Positions 55,722 to 63,359 of a stretch of 64,000 nt of DNA are shown here, piece by piece. Both the position numbers and the translations under genes were made by a program. The notes below the pieces were generated by a model. It was not told where the DNA came from. It was given only the letters and a program-made list of their open reading frames with translations, and searched no databases. How positions within the stretch are numbered: position 1 is the first letter of the stretch; the number at the start of each line of letters is the position of its first letter. The DNA is from Paraburkholderia susongensis (GTDB lineage: Bacteria > Pseudomonadota > Gammaproteobacteria > Burkholderiales > Burkholderiaceae): contig NZ_FXAT01000005.1 in the NCBI RefSeq assembly GCF_900177725.1, positions 434,001-498,000 on the forward strand. Reading direction: 5' to 3'.

Positions 55722-57293
55722 TTAATGTGCTTCGGGCGGTGGCGCGGAATTGCCGAACGGGCGCGAGAACAGCACGCTCAACAGGCCGACCACGAAGCAA
55801 AGCGACACGGCGAGAAACGCGTCGGAGAAAGTAAGCACGAGCGCTTCGCGCATCAGGATCTCGTGCAATTCGCCGAGCCCCGCGTTCGCGGCGTTCAGGA
55901 CGTTGCCGCCGATCGCCGACAGATACTCGGCCTGCTTCTGCAAAATCGCTTCGACCACGGGACGCCCCGCGCTCAGATGTTCGTCGAGCCGTTCGTAGTG
56001 GAAATTCAGGCGGTCGTTGAGCATCGTGCTGCTGACCGCAATGCCGATCGCGCCGCCGAGATTGCGCATCAGATTGAACAACCCGCTCGCGGAGCGCAGC
56101 CGCGACGGCGGCAACGCGCCGAGCGCCATCGTGACGATCGGCGGAATGCAGAACTGCTGGCCGATACCGCGCAACGCCTGCGGAATCAGCAGCTGCTGCC
56201 AGCCCCATTGACTCGTCAGCGGCACGTACAGATAGCAGCCGAGACCGAACAGCACGAGGCCGAACACCATCAGCTTGCGCATATCGACGAAGCGCGCGAG
56301 CGTCGAATAGGCGGCGAGCGCCAGCAACTGAAAACAGCCGACCGACAGCAACGCGAGACCGATCTGCAACGAGTCGAAGCCGCGCACGCGGGCAAGAAAC
56401 ACCGGCGTCAGAAACACCGTACAGAAAATCCCGATGCCGGTGATGAACGACAGCAGACTGCCGATACCGAAGTTGCGCACCGCGAGCGCGCGCAGATCGA
56501 CAATCGGCTCTTTCGCGGTGAACGCATGCACGATGAAAAGAAAGCCGCAGATTGCCGCCACCCACGCGCACAGCACGATCACGTCATCGCCGAACCAGTT
56601 CTTGCGCGGGCCTTCTTCGAGCACGTATTCGAGGCAGCCGAGAAAGCCCGACATCAGCAGAATGCCGACGTAGTCGCCTTTTTTCAGCAGCGACAGGTCG
56701 ACCTTGTCGATATGCACGTACTTCGGCACCATCAGCGTGACGAACACGCCGGGCACGAGGTTCAGATAGAACAGCCAGTGCCATGACCATTGCGACGTGA
56801 TCCAGCCGCCGACCACGGGGCCGATCGTCGGCGCGAGCGACGCGAGCGCGCCGATCGTGGTGGCCGCAATCAAACGCTGCTTGCCGGGGAACAGCACGAA
56901 CGCGGTGGTAAACACCGTCGGAATCATCGCGGCGCCTAGCGCGCCTTGCAGACCGCGGAACAGGATCATCGAGTTGATGTCCCACGCGAGCCCGCACAGC
57001 ATGCTCGTGACCGTGAAGCCGAACGCAGAGAACGTGAAGAGCCAGCGCGTCGAGAACACACGCGTGAGCCAGCCGGACATCGGAATCACGATGATCTCCG
57101 CGATCAGATACGAGGTCTGTACCCACGAGAGTTCGTCCTGGCTCGCGGACAGCCCGCCGCCGATGTCGCGCAGCGAGGACGCGACGATCTGGATATCGAG
57201 CGTCGCCATAAAGAAGCCGACGCACATCAGCGCGAACGCGAAAACCTTGGTGCGGGTCGGCTGGTCGGCGGGATTGTCGGGAACGTGAGTCAT
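55722..57293 (-). CDS. emrB: EmrB/QacA-type (DHA2) drug exporter
   Basis: MFS antiporter of 523 residues with 14 predicted membrane segments. FFMATLDIQIVASSLRDIGGGLSASQDELSWVQTSYLIAEIIVIPMSGWLTRVFSTRWLF shows the DHA2 motif C region and the D1 motif LDIQIV. Pumps hydrophobic or uncoupler-type compounds in partnership with the HlyD-type adaptor and NodT protein. Start at 57293 places the first TM at about residue 18; ORF upstream overlaps the emrA gene. 7 bases after emrA. Confidence 0.9.
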   Translation of the reverse strand: MTHVPDNPADQPTRTKVFAFALMCVGFFMATLDIQIVASSLRDIGGGLSASQDELSWVQTSYLIAEIIVIPMSGWLTRVFSTRWLFTFSAFGFTVTSMLCGLAWDINSMILFRGLQGALGAAMIPTVFTTAFVLFPGKQRLIAATTIGALASLAPTIGPVVGGWITSQWSWHWLFYLNLVPGVFVTLMVPKYVHIDKVDLSLLKKGDYVGILLMSGFLGCLEYVLEEGPRKNWFGDDVIVLCAWVAAICGFLFIVHAFTAKEPIVDLRALAVRNFGIGSLLSFITGIGIFCTVFLTPVFLARVRGFDSLQIGLALLSVGCFQLLALAAYSTLARFVDMRKLMVFGLVLFGLGCYLYVPLTSQWGWQQLLIPQALRGIGQQFCIPPIVTMALGALPPSRLRSASGLFNLMRNLGGAIGIAVSSTMLNDRLNFHYERLDEHLSAGRPVVEAILQKQAEYLSAIGGNVLNAANAGLGELHEILMREALVLTFSDAFLAVSLCFVVGLLSVLFSRPFGNSAPPPEAH

Positions 57294-57300
57294 GATCGGC

Positions 57301-58413
57301 TTATCCGTGCGCGGCTGCGTTGCTTGAGCCGCTACCTGAGTCGACGTGCACCTTGACGGTCGCGGAAAGACCGGGACGCAGCACGTTTTGCATGTCCTTC
57401 GGCACGTCGAGGCGCACGCGCACCGGCACACGCTGCACGATCTTCGTGAAGTTGCCGGTCGCGTTTTCGGCGGGCAATACGCTGAAGGTTGCGCCGGTAG
57501 CGGGCGCGAGACTTTCGACCACGCCGTGCAGTGGCTTGTTCGATGCGTCGAGATCGACGTCGACGCTGTCGCCCGTGCGCATCTCCTTCAACTGATCTTC
57601 CTTGAAATTGGCGTCGACCCAGAGGCCGCTCGCGGGTACGACGGTCAGCAGCGACACGCCGGTGTTCGCGAGCAGCCCCACACGCGCGGTGCGATTGCCG
57701 ACATAGCCGTCGATTGGCGAACGGATCGTCGTGTACTCGACATTCAACGCGGCGACGCGCTGCGCCGCCTGCGCGGTTGCGATACGCGCCTTGGCGTCGC
57801 CGATCTGCGCGTCGAGTACCGCGATCTGACGCTGCGCGGCAAGCAGTGCCGCACTGCTGCGATCGACCGCGGCACGCGCCTTGGTCAGATCGGCGTCGGC
57901 CTTCTCGACGACCTGGTTCGACACCGCGTCGTCCTTCACGAGTTCGCGGTAGCGCGTCTGGTCGGCGGCACTGCGCGTCAATTCGGCGCCGGAGGCGCGA
58001 ACCTCGGCAGCCTGCTCGCTGATCGCCGCAAGCTGCAGCGATTTCTTCGCTTCCAGCTCGATCACGGCGGCCTGCGCGCTCTCCACTTCCGCGTTCGCCT
58101 GCGCGAGGCGAGCGTCGTAATCGCGCGCATCGAGCCGCACCAGCACCTGGTTCGCGTGGACGAACTCGTTGTCGTGCACGAGCACGTCGGTGACGAAGCC
58201 GTTCACCTTCGGCGCCATGACGGTCACGTCACCGCCGACGTAGGCATCGTCGGTGGTCTCGACGAAGCGGCCGACGAAGAACCAGTACGAAGCGGCCAGC
58301 GCCAGCACGACGAGAACCGAGAGAATCGCAAGCAGCATCCACGGAATGCGCCGCGCCTGTCTCGCGGCTGGCAGCGCGCTCGGCGGCGCGACAGTCGAAG
58401 GTGTAGTAGACAT
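57301..58413 (-). CDS. emrA: EmrA/HlyD periplasmic adaptor
   Basis: Membrane fusion protein of 370 residues. One N-terminal membrane segment (PWMLLAILSVLVVLALAASYWFFVG), then TTDDAYVGGDVTVMAPKVNGFVTDVLVHDNEFVHANQVLVRLD (biotinyl-lipoyl half), a long coiled coil (about 105-205) and the returning half VEYTTIRSPIDGYVGNRTARVG. The coil contacts NodT in the periplasm. An operator with GTGCGTATGCAC lies 11 bases before its start, so it has its own MarR-controlled promoter apart from the regulator genes. Confidence 0.92.
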   Translation of the reverse strand: MSTTPSTVAPPSALPAARQARRIPWMLLAILSVLVVLALAASYWFFVGRFVETTDDAYVGGDVTVMAPKVNGFVTDVLVHDNEFVHANQVLVRLDARDYDARLAQANAEVESAQAAVIELEAKKSLQLAAISEQAAEVRASGAELTRSAADQTRYRELVKDDAVSNQVVEKADADLTKARAAVDRSSAALLAAQRQIAVLDAQIGDAKARIATAQAAQRVAALNVEYTTIRSPIDGYVGNRTARVGLLANTGVSLLTVVPASGLWVDANFKEDQLKEMRTGDSVDVDLDASNKPLHGVVESLAPATGATFSVLPAENATGNFTKIVQRVPVRVRLDVPKDMQNVLRPGLSATVKVHVDSGSGSSNAAAHG

Positions 58414-58424
58414 AGTCTCTATAT

Positions 58425-58436
58425 GTGCGTATGCAC
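58425..58436 (-). promoter_or_regulatory. MarR operator 1, ahead of emrA
   Basis: GTGCGTATGCAC, one base from the perfect GTGCATATGCAC found before the next gene. Flanked by TATAT on the left. Lies 11 bases from the emrA start, where binding would block transcription. Confidence 0.72.
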
Positions 58437-58494
58437 TCGTTAAGTTGAAAAAAACGGCGCAATGCGCCGGTCTCCGCTACCTTTATCGTTTGCG

Positions 58495-58917
58495 TCAGAG
58501 AAAATCCTTTGTGAGCGCAAACAGTTCGCCGCGCAGCGCGGCCGCGCGCTGCTCGCCGAAGCGGTGCTCGAATTCGGCTTGCGCGGCATACCAATGCGCG
58601 CGGCCCGCTTCCAGCCGTTCTTCGCCGACTTCGGTCAAGGAGATCAAAAGCGTGCGCGCATCCACACCCATCGTTTCGCTGGACACGAGGCCATCGCGGC
58701 GCAGTGGCTGAATCGTGCGAACCAGCGTGGTGCGCTGCATGCGCATCGCCTCGGCAATCTGCCTCATCGTCGCCGGACCGGTGCGTTTGAGCCGACCCAG
58801 CAGCGAAAACTGCGTGATGGTCAGCCCGACATTCGACAGATGCCGGTCGTAAATCTGCGACACGTGACGCGCGGCCTGACGGATCGCAAAGCAGTCGTCA
58901 TCGAAAAGCACTTCCAT
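58495..58917 (-). CDS. MarR-family regulator 1 of the efflux operon
   Basis: Transcription factor of 140 residues. Core DDDCFAIRQAARHVSQIYDRHLSNVGLTITQFSLLGRLK, then the winged helix TMRQIAEAMRMQRTTLVRTIQPLRRDGLVSSE. Paralogous to the 58999 gene along its whole length. AAGGAAG stands before ATG 58917; the frame upstream to 58953 runs through the operator and is not coding. Likely represses itself and emrA through the shared palindrome. Confidence 0.88.
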   Translation of the reverse strand: MEVLFDDDCFAIRQAARHVSQIYDRHLSNVGLTITQFSLLGRLKRTGPATMRQIAEAMRMQRTTLVRTIQPLRRDGLVSSETMGVDARTLLISLTEVGEERLEAGRAHWYAAQAEFEHRFGEQRAAALRGELFALTKDFL

Positions 58918-58939
58918 TTCGATACTTCCTTGCCTTAAA

Positions 58940-58951
58940 GTGCATATGCAC
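58940..58951 (-). promoter_or_regulatory. MarR operator 2, perfect palindrome
   Basis: GTGCATATGCAC, perfectly symmetric, with AAA/TTT flanks, 22 bases before the MarR 1 start. It is the best copy of the motif shared by three promoters here. Confidence 0.78.
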
Positions 58952-58998
58952 ATTTAAAGGCGTACTGAAACCCGCCGGGACGGGTTCATACGCGCTAT

Positions 58999-59421
58999 CT
59001 AACCGGTGATGCTGAACAACTCGGCGCGCAGCGTTCTGGCACGCGCGCGGCCGAACTTCTTTTCAAATTCGTCCTGCGCTGCGCGCCATGCCACCGAGGC
59101 CTGATCGAACGTCGCCTCGCCCTTTTCCGTCAGGCTGAACAGGAACGTGCGGCCATCGTGCTCGGCCGCTTCGGCCAACACGAGGCCGTCGCGCTGCAAC
59201 GGTTTCATGGCGCGAACCAGCGTGGTGCGCTCCATCACCATGGCTTCCGCGAGATCCGCCATCGGCAGATTCGGCGTGCGCGCGAGCTTGGCAAGAATCG
59301 TGAACTGCGCGGCCGTCAACCCTACCTCGCCAAGATGGCGCTCGTAGATTTGCGTGACGTGCCGCGCCGCCTGGCGCAGCGCGAAGCAGTTGCATTCGTC
59401 GTAAGAGAGAGGACGGGTCAT
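58999..59421 (-). CDS. MarR-family regulator 2 of the efflux operon
   Basis: Transcription factor of 140 residues, same length as its neighbour. CNCFALRQAARHVTQIYERHLGEVGLTAAQFTILAKLARTPNLPMADLAEAMVMERTTLVRAMKPLQRDGLV aligns with MarR 1 without gaps over the whole DNA-binding domain. Differences in the first and last helices may change ligand response. Starts at 59421, 81 bases before the MarR 1 gene. Tandem MarR genes with the same operator suggest heterodimers or two-signal control. Confidence 0.88.
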   Translation of the reverse strand: MTRPLSYDECNCFALRQAARHVTQIYERHLGEVGLTAAQFTILAKLARTPNLPMADLAEAMVMERTTLVRAMKPLQRDGLVLAEAAEHDGRTFLFSLTEKGEATFDQASVAWRAAQDEFEKKFGRARARTLRAELFSITG

Positions 59422-59437
59422 GCGAGGCAGTCTATAT

Positions 59438-59449
59438 GTGCATACGCAC
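59438..59449 (-). promoter_or_regulatory. MarR operator 3, ahead of MarR 2
   Basis: GTGCATACGCAC, one base from perfect symmetry, 16 bases before the MarR 2 start. Same ATAT flank as operator 1. Confidence 0.72.
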
Positions 59450-59631
59450 AGAGTCAAGTTTTTGCTGTGACCCGGAACCGGTGTGCCGGTCATCACGGTC
59501 TTCATTCGAAGGTCGCCCAAATCGCACCCGGCACAAGGAGAGCCTCATTGACGTCTGGTCTGGTCCGTTGGTTCCGGCAAGTCTGTCGTCCGTTGCGCGA
59601 CAGCAATCTGCTGTTTCGGGCTTGCCACCCA

Positions 59632-59654
59632 ATAATGTTATGTTATAACATTTC
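59632..59654 (+). promoter_or_regulatory. Zur-box-like site
   Basis: AATGTTATG followed by TTATAACATTTC. Against the proteobacterial Zur consensus (GAAATGTTATA, N, TATAACATTTC) the 23-base site differs only at the first two bases and at one centre base. Inverted halves ATGTTAT and ATAACAT are intact. It lies 308 bases before the TonB-receptor start, so the transcript would have a long leader. Confidence 0.7.
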
Positions 59655-59767
59655 TGCGGTTATCCAACCGCAGCTAACCGTTTTGCGAAAGAAATCCGTC
59701 CGACATGCGAGCGGACTACCCTCATCCATCGACCGCTTATGACCGCCACCGTCCCTACTCCTTTCCA

Positions 59768-59869
59768 TCACAAAGTAGTCCTGATCGAATGACGTGATCG
59801 CTGTCGCGTGCCGGCCACCTGATGCGGCCGATAGCGCGATGCAGCGAGCGTCGTCTCATCTTTCTTCAT
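59768..59869 (-). CDS. Possible small protein, 33 residues
   Basis: Frame MKKDETTLAASRYRPHQVAG then TRQRSRHSIRTTL. AGGAGAAGG lies 5 bases before the ATG, a very good ribosome site, which is why it is listed. Highly basic, no homologue recognised. It lies opposite the leader of the TonB-receptor gene. May be real, a remnant, or chance. Confidence 0.28.
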   Translation of the reverse strand: MKKDETTLAASRYRPHQVAGTRQRSRHSIRTTL

Positions 59870-59961
59870 ACGTCCTTCTCCTGGCAGCCAGGGGCGAGGT
59901 GGGCGAGCTTTTGCCAATCGAATCCCATCATCAACGCATCGTCCATAGAGCGAGTAAAACA

Positions 59962-62307
59962 ATGAAAAACCGCACACTGACCGCGCACGCGGCGATTGTG
60001 TTCTGTGCCGCCGTCTCGAGCGCGTGGGGCGCGCCGGGCAGCACCGTGCTGACGGGCACGGTGGCCGATCCCGCGGGCAAACCCGTCGCCCACGCGAAAG
60101 TGGACGTGCAGGATGCGAGCGGCGCATCCGTCAGCACATCGAACACCGACTCGTCCGGGCATTTCGCGATCAGCGGTGTGGCGCCGGGCACGTACGCAGT
60201 CGTCGTCACCGCACCGGGTTTTGCCAGCGGCAGCAGCATTGCCACGGCGCAGTCCGGCGCCCCGGCGAGCGTCAGCGTGCAACTGCAAAAGAGCGATGCG
60301 CTTGATGTACAGGTCAACGCACAACGTCTGAACACAGCGCGCAACGGTTTGCTGCCCGAAACGGGCAGCAGCGTCTACCGCTTTACGCAAGCGGATATCG
60401 ACACCATGCCGGCGGGTGCGAACACTCCGCTCAATCAGGTGCTGCTGCAGGCGCCCGGGGTCGCAAATGACTCATACGGACAATTGCATGTGCGTGGCGA
60501 GCACGCGAATCTGCAATACCGGATCAATGGCATCATCATTCCAGAGCCGATCAGCGGCTTTGGTCAGTCGCTCGACACGCGCATCATCGATCAACTGAAT
60601 CTGCTCACCGGCGCACTGCCCGCGCAATACGGGTACCGCACGGCCGGCATTGTCGACATCCGCACCAAGTCGGGCGACACGGGGAGCGGCGGTTCGGTCG
60701 ATGTATTCGGGGGCAGCCACGGGACCATCAGAACCAGTGCCGACGTATTCGGCAGCCAGGGGCCGTTCAGCTACTATCTGAGCGGCTCGCTCGGCATGAA
60801 CAATCTCGGCATCGAGAACCCCACCGCAAGCGCGAATGCCATTCACGATCACACGCGGCAAGGCAATGCGTTCGGCTACCTGTCATATCTGATCAATCCG
60901 TTGACGCGCGTGAGCCTGCTTTTCGGTGCGACCAGCAACCAGTTCGAAATTCCGAACACGCCTGGGCTGCCGACCAACTTTGCGCTGAACGGCCACAGCA
61001 CATTCGACTCGTCGCAGTTGAACGAAACGCAATCCGAGCTGAACAATTTTGCGGCCATCGCGCTTCAGGGGACGAACGGCGCCGCGCTCGATTACCAGGT
61101 CGCCTTCTTCACGCGCTATACGCGCACGAAGTTCAACCCCGATCCGATTGGCGACCTGATGTTCAACGGCGTGGCTTCGGAGGACTTCCACAGCAACACG
61201 GCCAACGGCGTGCAGGTCGACACCACATGGCGTCTGAACGACAGCCATACGGTTCGCGCGGGTCTCTTTTTCCAGCAGGAACACGCGGTGTTCGACAACA
61301 ACGTGAGCGTGTTCCCAGCCGACGAAAACGGCAACCAGCTCTCCGACATACCCTTCAACATCCAGGACAGCAGCAGCAAGACCGGCTATCTGTACAGTCT
61401 GTACGCGCAGGACGAGTGGAAGCTCACCGACCGGCTCACCATGAACTACGGCCTGCGATACGACCGGATGGACGAGTACACGAGCGCGAGCCAGTTGAGC
61501 CCGCGCGTTGGCCTCGTCTACACGCTCACGCCGACGACGACCGTGCACGCGGGCTACGCGCGCTATTTCACGCCGCCTCCCTTCGAACTCGTGTCCGGCT
61601 CGACGATATCGAAGTTCGACGGCACGACGAACCAGAGCCCGTCGAGCCAGAACGCCCCGGTGCAGCCGGAACGCAGTCATTACTTCGACCTCGGTATCAC
61701 GCAGAAGCTCGGCCCGGCCGTCACACTCGGGTTGGACGCGTACTACAAGAAATCGACGGATCTGCTCGACGAAGGGCAATTCGGCTCCGCGCTCATCTAC
61801 ACGCCGTTCAACTATCAGTACGGCAAAACATACGGCGTGGAATTCACCGCGAACTACAAGCAGAACAATATCTCCGCTTATCTGAACCTCGCCTATAGCC
61901 GCGCGCAGGGCAAACAGATCAGTTCGGCGCAGTTCAATTTCGATCCGGAAGAACTCGCGTTCATCTCGAGCCACTGGGTATTTCTCGATCACGACCAGCG
62001 CGTGACGGCTTCATTCGGCGCCGCTTACGATTTCTACCGAACCACGTTCACGTTCGACGGAATCGTCGGCTCGGGTTTGCGCAGCGGCTTTGCGAACACG
62101 GATCGCCTGCCCGTGTACGCCCAGTTCAATCTCGGCGTGATCCAGCATTTCAACGAGCCGATGATCGGCAAGTTCGATGCGCGCGTGCTGATAGTCAACG
62201 CATTCAACCGCGTGTACGAGTTGCGCGACGGCTCGGGCATCGGTGTCGGTGCGCCGCAGTACGGTCCACATTTCTCCGTGTATGCGGGCGTAACCAAGTA
62301 CTTCTGA
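59962..62307 (+). CDS. TonB-dependent receptor with N-terminal carboxypeptidase-regulatory-like domain
   Basis: Outer-membrane receptor of 781 residues. Signal MKNRTLTAHAAIVFCAAVSSA, then a beta-sandwich domain (about 28-110: VLTGTVADPAGKPVAHAKVDVQ, GHFAISGVAPGTYAVVVTAPGF), then the plug (LNQVLLQAPGVANDSYGQLHVRGEHANLQYRINGIIIPEPISGFGQSLDTRIIDQLNLLTGALPAQYGYRTAGIVDIRTKSG) and barrel, ending PQYGPHFSVYAGVTKYF with terminal Phe. Oar-like in layout but far shorter. A Zur-type site upstream points to zinc or zinc-metallophore uptake. Followed 21 bases on by its own exbB. GAGTAAAACA gives a modest ribosome site; an in-frame ATG at 59794 is less likely. Confidence 0.85.
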   Translation: MKNRTLTAHAAIVFCAAVSSAWGAPGSTVLTGTVADPAGKPVAHAKVDVQDASGASVSTSNTDSSGHFAISGVAPGTYAVVVTAPGFASGSSIATAQSGAPASVSVQLQKSDALDVQVNAQRLNTARNGLLPETGSSVYRFTQADIDTMPAGANTPLNQVLLQAPGVANDSYGQLHVRGEHANLQYRINGIIIPEPISGFGQSLDTRIIDQLNLLTGALPAQYGYRTAGIVDIRTKSGDTGSGGSVDVFGGSHGTIRTSADVFGSQGPFSYYLSGSLGMNNLGIENPTASANAIHDHTRQGNAFGYLSYLINPLTRVSLLFGATSNQFEIPNTPGLPTNFALNGHSTFDSSQLNETQSELNNFAAIALQGTNGAALDYQVAFFTRYTRTKFNPDPIGDLMFNGVASEDFHSNTANGVQVDTTWRLNDSHTVRAGLFFQQEHAVFDNNVSVFPADENGNQLSDIPFNIQDSSSKTGYLYSLYAQDEWKLTDRLTMNYGLRYDRMDEYTSASQLSPRVGLVYTLTPTTTVHAGYARYFTPPPFELVSGSTISKFDGTTNQSPSSQNAPVQPERSHYFDLGITQKLGPAVTLGLDAYYKKSTDLLDEGQFGSALIYTPFNYQYGKTYGVEFTANYKQNNISAYLNLAYSRAQGKQISSAQFNFDPEELAFISSHWVFLDHDQRVTASFGAAYDFYRTTFTFDGIVGSGLRSGFANTDRLPVYAQFNLGVIQHFNEPMIGKFDARVLIVNAFNRVYELRDGSGIGVGAPQYGPHFSVYAGVTKYF

Positions 62308-62328
62308 TCGACGACACGGAGAAGAATC

Positions 62329-62961
62329 ATGCAGGAATGGACAGGCTTTATGGCAGCGATGCGCACGGGCGGATGGATCATGTATCCGCTCAGCGTGCTG
62401 GGCATTCTCGCGTTGACCATCATCATCGAGCGGGCCTATGTGTTCGCGCGCTTCGCGCGTGCGCCGACGCGCCCGTTTCCGCGCGGTGCGTCGGTCGATA
62501 ATGAGTCATCCCAGGGATTCGACGGTCTCGCGCCACACAATGCGTTCCGGCGCATGGCCGCGCCGTGGCTGGCGGAATCCGGCTCGCCGCTGTGGCTGCG
62601 CGAGGCCGACGCGCAAGCGATCGCGTCACAGATCGAGCGCGACATGGGCCGCGGTCTCTGGCTGCTGGAGACGATCGTCACGGCGGCTCCGCTGCTCGGA
62701 CTGCTTGGCACGATCGTCGGCATGATGAAATCGTTCCAGCTGTTCGGCGGCAATGGGCTCGTCGATCCGGGCGGGGTCACGGGCGGCGTCGCGCAGTCGC
62801 TGGTGGCAACCGCGATCGGGCTGATCGTCGCGGTCTTCGCACTCTTCGCATTCAACTATTTTTCGCGTCGGCTCGAACGTCTGATGGACGAACTCGAACT
62901 GTTCGCCAACGCGCGGCTCAATGAACTACGCCTGCGCCACGAAGCGCGGGGAGAGCGGTGA
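62329..62961 (+). CDS. exbB: ExbB/TolQ-type proton channel
   Basis: Inner-membrane protein of 210 residues. First membrane segment WIMYPLSVLGILALTIIIERAYVFARF; the channel segments ETIVTAAPLLGLLGTIVGMMKSFQLFG and GGVAQSLVATAIGLIVAVFALFAFNYF hold the family's GLLGTVxGM and ALxATAxGL motifs, with the polar T in TAIGL. Together with ExbD it uses the proton gradient to energise TonB. Starts 21 bases after the receptor and overlaps exbD, so it is dedicated to this receptor. Confidence 0.92.
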   Translation: MQEWTGFMAAMRTGGWIMYPLSVLGILALTIIIERAYVFARFARAPTRPFPRGASVDNESSQGFDGLAPHNAFRRMAAPWLAESGSPLWLREADAQAIASQIERDMGRGLWLLETIVTAAPLLGLLGTIVGMMKSFQLFGGNGLVDPGGVTGGVAQSLVATAIGLIVAVFALFAFNYFSRRLERLMDELELFANARLNELRLRHEARGER

Positions 62962-63359
62962 TGGAACTCAAACGCTCGCGGACCGCGCGGCGCGGACGCA
63001 TCGAAATCATTCCGATGATCGACGTGATGTTCTTCCTGCTCGCGACGTTCATGCTTGCATCGCTGGCGATGCAGCGTCTCGACGCGGTGCGGATCAACCT
63101 GCCGTCGGGACGCGCGCAACCGATCAACGCCAGCGAGCCGCTGACGATCTCCGTGGATGGCAACGATGCGGTCTCGGTCAATCGCCATATCGTGCGCGTG
63201 GATCAGGTCGAAGCGGAAGTGAAGCGCCTGCTGCGCCCGGACGGCAATGTCATCATCGCGGCGGACGATCACGCGGGTCACGGCGCAGTCGTGCAGGCAA
63301 TGCTCGCTGCACGGCGCGCGGGCGCGGAACACTTTCTGATTGCCGTGCATCGTGAATAG
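62961..63359 (+). CDS. exbD: ExbD/TolR-type stator partner
   Basis: Protein of 132 residues. RGRIEIIPMIDVMFFLLATFMLASLAMQ contains the membrane Asp (Asp21 or so) that carries protons, preceded by the canonical I-P-M-I-D. The periplasmic part (VRINLPSGRAQPINASEPLTISVDGNDAVSVNRHIV and VIIAADDHAGHGAVVQAMLAARRAGAEHFLIAV) is a normal ExbD fold. The start may be ATG 62961 or the GTG three bases before; the exbB stop overlaps it. Confidence 0.92.
   Translation: MELKRSRTARRGRIEIIPMIDVMFFLLATFMLASLAMQRLDAVRINLPSGRAQPINASEPLTISVDGNDAVSVNRHIVRVDQVEAEVKRLLRPDGNVIIAADDHAGHGAVVQAMLAARRAGAEHFLIAVHRE

Larger units (their letters stand above)
59422..59961. other. Intergenic region with MarR operator, Zur-type site and hairpin
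   Basis: About 540 bases between divergent operons. Besides the two sites listed separately it has a perfect 8-bp stem CTGCGGTT/AACCGCAG with ATCC loop (59654-59673) just after the Zur site, without a U-run. A 17-codon plus-strand frame (59739-59792) has no ribosome site. Confidence 0.55.

Noticed and set aside
54606..56786. 726-residue plus frame over NodT and EmrB
   Set aside because: Arg/Gln/Glu shadow spanning two genes on the other strand.
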